From Pseudohalioglobus lutimaris (GTDB taxonomy: Bacteria > Pseudomonadota > Gammaproteobacteria > Pseudomonadales > Halieaceae): 64,000 nucleotides of DNA. The notes under the pieces were generated by a model, which was not told the origin of the DNA, searched no databases, and saw nothing but the letters and a program-made list of their open reading frames with translations. Location of the stretch: assembly GCF_002866825.1 (NCBI RefSeq), contig NZ_PKUS01000002.1, positions 1-64,000 of the forward strand. Reading direction: 5' to 3'. The position numbers were made by a program, and so were the translations under genes. Of the stretch, positions 59,630 through 64,000 are shown piece after piece (the first letter of the stretch is position 1; each line of letters begins with the position of its first letter).

Positions 59630-61378
59630 TCAGGCCGCTTGCCTGCCGACCGTATCGCCCTCCTTGGCAGCGGCCTTCTTCACCGCCGTCTTGCGAGCCG
59701 GCTTCTTCTTGCGCGCTGGCGCCTTTTTCTTTTTAACCGGCGCGGCCGTGCCGACATCCTCACCGGCACGGGGCTCACGTTTGGCAGCGCGATCAGTGCG
59801 GATCGGTGGTGGGCGGCGCCGCGAGGAACGCGGACGATTGACTTCCAGCGTCTGCTCCCGCAGGTCGCCGGTTTCGAACCGGTTGAGGATCTCCTCCATG
59901 GTGCGGCTGATACGCGTGCACAACCTGATCTGCTCCAGCTGCGGATACGTGGAATGTTCGCCGCCTTTCATCAGGCCGATCAGGTCTTTTTCCGACAGGT
60001 GCGAAAGTAACTTGGTCGGGTTGTACCAACGGAAGCTGGGCACAATATTGATATCACCGCTATAGTCCTGGTCCATCAGTGCGTGCACCGTATTCATCAG
60101 CATGTTGAATCGGGGCCAGTTATCGCCGTCTTTTTGCACCATCCCGCGGTAGAAATTCAACACTTCGCGACCCACGCCGATGCCCAGGCCACCCAACGCA
60201 CGCGACAGTGCGCTGCGGTCGTGATCAGAATCGAGGAACGGGGTGACAATAGGATTCACCATACTGACGATATAGTGATTGGTGCTGTACAGGCGGGACA
60301 GGCGCTTCGCCGGCAGGTCGTCGGCGATAGACCCGTCCACCCATTTGCGCGTGGGCAGGTACTGCTGGGCCTCTCCGTGCATGTTCCTGGCCATCAGGGT
60401 GACCGGTGGGAACACGCCGGGCACGGCGGCGGAAGCCATCACAGCGGAGCGAATCAGGACGTTGGGTGAGGTAATCGCGTTAAGCAGACGAGAGCGCTGG
60501 TGCGTTTCCGCCGGTGCGACCGTAATGCTGACCTGGCGACCGGTTTTTTCATAGGCCTCCTGAAAGGTCATATCAGGCACCATCCGGTCGATGAGCAACT
60601 CAAGATCGCCCACATCGATCTGCGGGTTGGTGCCGAAAAACATCTTGGAAAACAAGCTGGCTTCCCGCTCCGCCTCAAAATGCACATTGGCGGGTTCGTA
60701 AAAATGCATCATTTCCTTGTCAGTGTGGGTGCCGAGAACAGCCGCCATAATGGCGCCCGCGCTGGAACCGGAAACCACCCTGGGCAACAGGCCTTGCTCC
60801 AACAGCACTTTGACCACGCCCAGATGATAAAAGCCCAGGGCGCCACCACCTGACAGCATCAGTGCCGAGCGACCAAAACAGATATTGGCCCGATAAAAAA
60901 AGTCGAGCTTCTCCTGAGGGTCTACTATGTCAGACGGCAGTTCAGCGAGGTAGCGCAGGGCGTCATCGATTTCGTCTATGTATTGCTCAATCAGCACCTT
61001 GGTACCGAAGTTGGCACGCCGATACAGGCTGTCCCGGCCCATACCACCCATGTTGCCGTGAATACCTTCATTGAGTGTGTAGAGCAGACCGTGGTGGTCC
61101 TGACGAGCGCGCAAACTGCGCAGCCGGTCCAGGCGCATACGAATCTGGCCGTAGTCATATTGATTGGTATGGTCGACTTCCCGCCAGCGCCGGGCGCCGG
61201 AGATTTCGTCATGTTCGACAGCGGCCTCTACCCAGTCTGTGTAACTGTCAGCGGTATACATCCGTTTTTGAAGCTTTTTCAGTTTGCGGGATTTACGCAC
61301 TTGATACCTCTCTTGCCTGGGGCCAACCCACAGGGGTTGCGACAGCATAAAACAATTGCCTAATGATACCCAGAGCAT
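59630..61378 (-). CDS. Patatin-like phospholipase with DUF3336 and basic C-terminal tail
   Basis: A 582-residue protein. An N-terminal DUF3336 region (about 30-165) precedes a patatin domain: the oxyanion loop SGGGALGFYHLG, nucleophile Ser206 in GSSAG (204-208), and catalytic Asp in WVDGSIADD. These are hallmarks of the eukaryote-like triacylglycerol lipases (Tgl3-5, SDP1) and their bacterial relatives, which mobilise neutral lipid. After the catalytic part, residues about 518-582 form a basic tail with PVKKKKAPARKKKPARK, similar in composition to the tail on the wax ester synthase. An in-frame ATG at 61348 could be the true start. A perfect FNR-type box lies 25 bp upstream of 61378. It heads a minus-strand run with the unknown gene, hppA and the CBS gene. 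Confidence 0.9.
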   Translation of the reverse strand: MLWVSLGNCFMLSQPLWVGPRQERYQVRKSRKLKKLQKRMYTADSYTDWVEAAVEHDEISGARRWREVDHTNQYDYGQIRMRLDRLRSLRARQDHHGLLYTLNEGIHGNMGGMGRDSLYRRANFGTKVLIEQYIDEIDDALRYLAELPSDIVDPQEKLDFFYRANICFGRSALMLSGGGALGFYHLGVVKVLLEQGLLPRVVSGSSAGAIMAAVLGTHTDKEMMHFYEPANVHFEAEREASLFSKMFFGTNPQIDVGDLELLIDRMVPDMTFQEAYEKTGRQVSITVAPAETHQRSRLLNAITSPNVLIRSAVMASAAVPGVFPPVTLMARNMHGEAQQYLPTRKWVDGSIADDLPAKRLSRLYSTNHYIVSMVNPIVTPFLDSDHDRSALSRALGGLGIGVGREVLNFYRGMVQKDGDNWPRFNMLMNTVHALMDQDYSGDINIVPSFRWYNPTKLLSHLSEKDLIGLMKGGEHSTYPQLEQIRLCTRISRTMEEILNRFETGDLREQTLEVNRPRSSRRRPPPIRTDRAAKREPRAGEDVGTAAPVKKKKAPARKKKPARKTAVKKAAAKEGDTVGRQAA

Positions 61379-61402
61379 AGTGAACAGTGATCACATTGGG
61401 CC

Positions 61403-61416
61403 TTGATCTCCATCAA
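61403..61416. promoter_or_regulatory. Perfect FNR/Anr box in a divergent promoter region
   Basis: ttgatctccatcaa exactly matches the FNR/Anr consensus TTGAT-N4-ATCAA. It lies between the patatin lipase start (61378) and the RND adaptor start (61546), so oxygen-responsive control of either gene is possible. Confidence 0.6.
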
Positions 61417-61545
61417 GCGCGGCGCAATCACAAAAATTACACAAATCGGGAGCCGCCCGCAAAAACGCCAACCCAGGAGTGCAGGCTTCCCAAAAAACAC
61501 ATAGAATACAGCCGGTTACACTTACACCTGAATCTGGGGATATCC

Positions 61546-62619
61546 GTGCGCGCCTACTTTTACGTTGCTCTGCTTCTGCTTCTGCTTTTCGGAGGCATTT
61601 CCGGGTACCTGTACAACACGTTTTCCACACTCGCGTCCATGGACTTCACTCCGCCGCCGGTCCGCGTTGCCGTTGCTACCGCCCGCGAGGAAACCTGGCC
61701 TTCGACACTGGCTGCCGTTGGCAGTATCCGCGCCACCCGCGGCGTCAACCTGGCGGCTGAAACCAGTGGTGAAATTATCAACATCAGCGTTAACTCCGGC
61801 GAGCAGGTCGTTGCCGGGCAGCTATTGCTGACCCTCAATGACAGCGTGGAGCAGGCCAGCCTCAGGCGAGCCAGGGCCAACCTGGTGCTGGCGCGCCAGT
61901 TGTTCGAGCGTGACGCCAGCCTGATCAGGCAGCAATCCATTCCCCAGAGTCAATTGGACCGCTCCCGGGCGGACCTGGATGTGGCGATAGCAAGCCTGGC
62001 CGAGATCGAGGCACAGCTGGACAACAAGCGCATCGTTGCCCCCTTCGCCGGCAGTGTGGGCATTATCGACGTCAAGCGCGGTGACTACATAGAAAATGGC
62101 ACGGCCATTACCACCCTGCAGGACCTCAGGGAACTGGAGATCGACTTCTCTGTTCCAGCCCGCCATTTTCCCAGTCTGCGCAAGGGCCTGCCGATAACAG
62201 TGCGCACAGCCTCCAGCGATCGCAGCTATGCAGCCATACTGGAGGCTGTAGATGTGGCGGTAGACCCCGGCACACGCAACCTGGCACTGCGTGCGGCACT
62301 GCAAGAGAGCGATGGCTTGTTGCCGGGAATGTTTGCCGAACTGCGTATCGACCTGCAGCAACCCCGCCAGGTGATCACCCTGCCGGAGACCGCAGTGAGC
62401 TACTCGCTGCAGGGAGACACGGTATTTGCGGTAGAAGAGGATGCCGATGGTCTGCTGGTCAACCCGCGGGTGGTAAAGACCGGCGTGGTGCGCGATGGCC
62501 GCATTGCTATCAGCAGCGGAGTAATGGTCGGTGACAGAATAGCCAGTGTGGGACAGAACAAGCTCTACCGGGGCGCCCGCATCGTCGCCGAGGACAACCC
62601 GCCGGCCTTCACCCAATGA
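61546..62619 (+). CDS. RND efflux periplasmic adaptor (membrane fusion protein)
   Basis: A protein of about 357 residues. The N-terminal membrane anchor is YFYVALLLLLLFGGISGYL, then come the lipoyl/hairpin parts (LAAETSGEIINISVNSGEQV, QLLLTLND, with a coiled-coil hairpin of about residues 95-140 and LDNKRIVAPFAGSVGIIDVK) and the beta-barrel (VITLPETAVSYSL). It links an RND pump to an outer-membrane channel. The longest frame begins at 61387, but its first 53 codons lack family similarity; the GTG at 61546 follows TGGGGA and begins the anchor. The next gene overlaps it by four bases (ATGA). Confidence 0.88.
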   Translation: MRAYFYVALLLLLLFGGISGYLYNTFSTLASMDFTPPPVRVAVATAREETWPSTLAAVGSIRATRGVNLAAETSGEIINISVNSGEQVVAGQLLLTLNDSVEQASLRRARANLVLARQLFERDASLIRQQSIPQSQLDRSRADLDVAIASLAEIEAQLDNKRIVAPFAGSVGIIDVKRGDYIENGTAITTLQDLRELEIDFSVPARHFPSLRKGLPITVRTASSDRSYAAILEAVDVAVDPGTRNLALRAALQESDGLLPGMFAELRIDLQQPRQVITLPETAVSYSLQGDTVFAVEEDADGLLVNPRVVKTGVVRDGRIAISSGVMVGDRIASVGQNKLYRGARIVAEDNPPAFTQ

Positions 62620-64000
62620 AATTTACCGATCGCTTTATTCAACGTCCGGTACTGGCGATTGTCGTCAGCAGCCTGCTGCTGCTGTTAGGCACCGCGTCCG
62701 CCTTTCGTGTCGGCATACGCGAGTTCCCGGAACTCGAGCGCAGCGTTATCTACGTGGAGACCATTTACCCCGGCGCCAGTGCCCGCACGGTGCAGGGTTT
62801 TGTGACCAACCCCCTGCAGGTCCGTATTGCCGGTGCCCGCGGTATCGAATATATGGTTTCGGAGAGCAATCCCGGCCAATCCAGCATCACCGTACATATG
62901 CGACTGGGCGAAAACAGCACCGACGTACTCAACGAAGTGATTGCCAAGGTCAATGAAGCCCGCGGCGATCTGCCGCGCGATATAGAGGACCCGATCATCA
63001 GTTCAGCGTCCGGTACCGATGCCATGATGTACCTGGGCTTTTACAGTAAACAAATGAGTGCCTACCAGGTCACGGACTTCCTGCTACGCAGTGTGCAGCC
63101 CGAGTTGGCGACGCTACCCGGCGTCGGCAAGGCGAACGTGTTTGCCCGCAAACTGGCAATGCGAATATGGCTGGACCCGGTAAGGATGGCGGCCCTGGGG
63201 GTTACCGCCAGTGACGTCAACGCGGCGATTAACCGCGACAACTTCATCTCGGCGGCCGGTGCCACCGACGGCAATATGGTGCGCGTTACCGTGGACGCCA
63301 GCACCGACATGCAGACGCCAGAGGAGTTCAGCAACCTGGTCCTGCGCCAGGCGGGGGATGAGCGTGTGCGCCTGGGCGATGTCGCCGACGTGGAACTCGC
63401 TGCGGAAACCACCCAGATAAAGACCCTGTCAAGCGGACGCGATACCGTATTCATGTCGATCACGCCTGCGCCCGACGCCAATCCGCTGGACGTTTCGCGA
63501 GCCGTGCATGAAGCCCTTCCGAAAATAGAAGCCATGCTTCCGGCTGATATGGAAATGCTGCTGGACTGGGACGGCAGCGTGGTTATTGACGAAGCACTGG
63601 GCGAGGTGATCACCACGCTGATAGAAGCAGCACTGATCGTGATCCTGGTGATCTACCTGTTCCTGGGCTCATTGCGCGTGGTGCTCATACCGCTGGTGGC
63701 CATACCATTGTCGCTGATCGGCGTGATATTCCTGATTTACTCACTGGGTTTCACCCTCAATCTACTCACCCTGTTGGCCATGGTGATCGCTATCGGCCTA
63801 GTGGTGGATGACGCTATTGTCGTGGTGGAGAATGTGCACCGGCACATCGAACTCGGCCTGAGCCCCATGCAGGCCGCAATCACCGGTGCGCGCGAGGTCG
63901 CCATGCCCGTGGTCGCCATGACCCTGACCCTGGCCGCGGTCTATGCTCCCATCAGCTTTATAGGCGGTCTCACCGGGGCCCTGTTCAGCGAGTTCGCCCT
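62616..64000 (+). CDS. RND multidrug efflux permease, 3'-truncated by window edge
   Basis: The first 461 codons of an HAE1-type RND inner-membrane pump; the window ends before its stop, and the complete protein is normally about 1030 residues. The first helix is VLAIVVSSLLLLLGTASAF, the porter domain follows, and the region VVDDAIVVVENVHRH in helix IV carries the Asp-Asp pair for proton coupling. The ATG overlaps the adaptor's TGA by four bases, so they are coupled. It resembles the Pseudomonas MexF/AcrB group, but its substrates cannot be predicted. Confidence 0.93.
   Translation, partial: MKFTDRFIQRPVLAIVVSSLLLLLGTASAFRVGIREFPELERSVIYVETIYPGASARTVQGFVTNPLQVRIAGARGIEYMVSESNPGQSSITVHMRLGENSTDVLNEVIAKVNEARGDLPRDIEDPIISSASGTDAMMYLGFYSKQMSAYQVTDFLLRSVQPELATLPGVGKANVFARKLAMRIWLDPVRMAALGVTASDVNAAINRDNFISAAGATDGNMVRVTVDASTDMQTPEEFSNLVLRQAGDERVRLGDVADVELAAETTQIKTLSSGRDTVFMSITPAPDANPLDVSRAVHEALPKIEAMLPADMEMLLDWDGSVVIDEALGEVITTLIEAALIVILVIYLFLGSLRVVLIPLVAIPLSLIGVIFLIYSLGFTLNLLTLLAMVIAIGLVVDDAIVVVENVHRHIELGLSPMQAAITGAREVAMPVVAMTLTLAAVYAPISFIGGLTGALFSEFA

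Overview
The window reads as chromosomal DNA of a GC-rich (about 60% by eye), probably marine, gammaproteobacterium. RapA, a SprT-type protease, TatD, LysR and AraC regulators and a DUF1302/DUF1329 envelope cluster point to Gammaproteobacteria. The density of acyl-CoA genes, a wax ester synthase and a membrane pyrophosphatase resemble the Halieaceae (OM60/NOR5) and relatives; that placement is inference. I see no rRNA, tRNA, CRISPR array, insertion sequence or prophage.

Layout. 1-488: no recognisable gene; a 134-bp imperfect palindrome with a perfect 18-bp inner arm, then a terminator. 489-7121 (minus): a four-gene trans-envelope cluster (Ycf48-like beta-propeller, MMPL-type RND transporter, DUF1302 outer-membrane barrel, DUF1329 protein). 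7404-13161: a DUF3604 protein, a methyltransferase with a TTG start, a TPR-like exported protein, and a wax ester synthase/DGAT with a 100-residue Lys/Ala/Pro tail. 13487-18054: LysR, TatD, RapA. 18134-22419 (minus): a tightly coupled MBL hydrolase / ABHD10-like esterase / DUF389 / lipoprotein operon. 22510-27660: an MscK-like channel converging on a second DUF3604 gene. 27725-31675 (minus): acyl-CoA dehydrogenase, SDR, CaiB/racemase and enoyl-CoA hydratase, with a heptanucleotide tandem repeat in the SDR leader. 31803-37448: membrane diguanylate cyclase, AraC regulator, DUF748 protein, SprT protease. 37640-41576: kinase-fold phosphotransferase, enoyl-CoA hydratase, thiolase, alpha/beta hydrolase. 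41647-45375 (minus): NTF2-like protein, Old Yellow Enzyme, MBL hydrolase, LysR. 45673-56120: small membrane protein, two acyl-CoA synthetases, Baeyer-Villiger monooxygenase, penicillin-acylase-type lipoprotein, CoA-ester lyase, LLM flavin enzyme. 56128-61378 (minus): CBS protein, pyrophosphatase HppA, unknown protein, patatin lipase. 61546-end: an RND efflux pump cut by the window edge.

Taken together the genes describe uptake, activation, beta-oxidation and storage of lipids or hydrophobic, probably branched or cyclic, carbon sources. The RND/DUF1302/DUF1329 set may move a hydrophobic molecule across the envelope. AMP-forming ligases activate acids and release pyrophosphate, which HppA could convert to an ion gradient. 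Two beta-oxidation operons, one with an alpha-methylacyl-CoA racemase-type enzyme, degrade the thioesters, and a wax ester/TAG synthase and a patatin lipase would build and mobilise neutral lipid. The last two share a basic Lys/Ala/Pro-rich C-terminal tail, which to me is the most suggestive unexplained pattern here.
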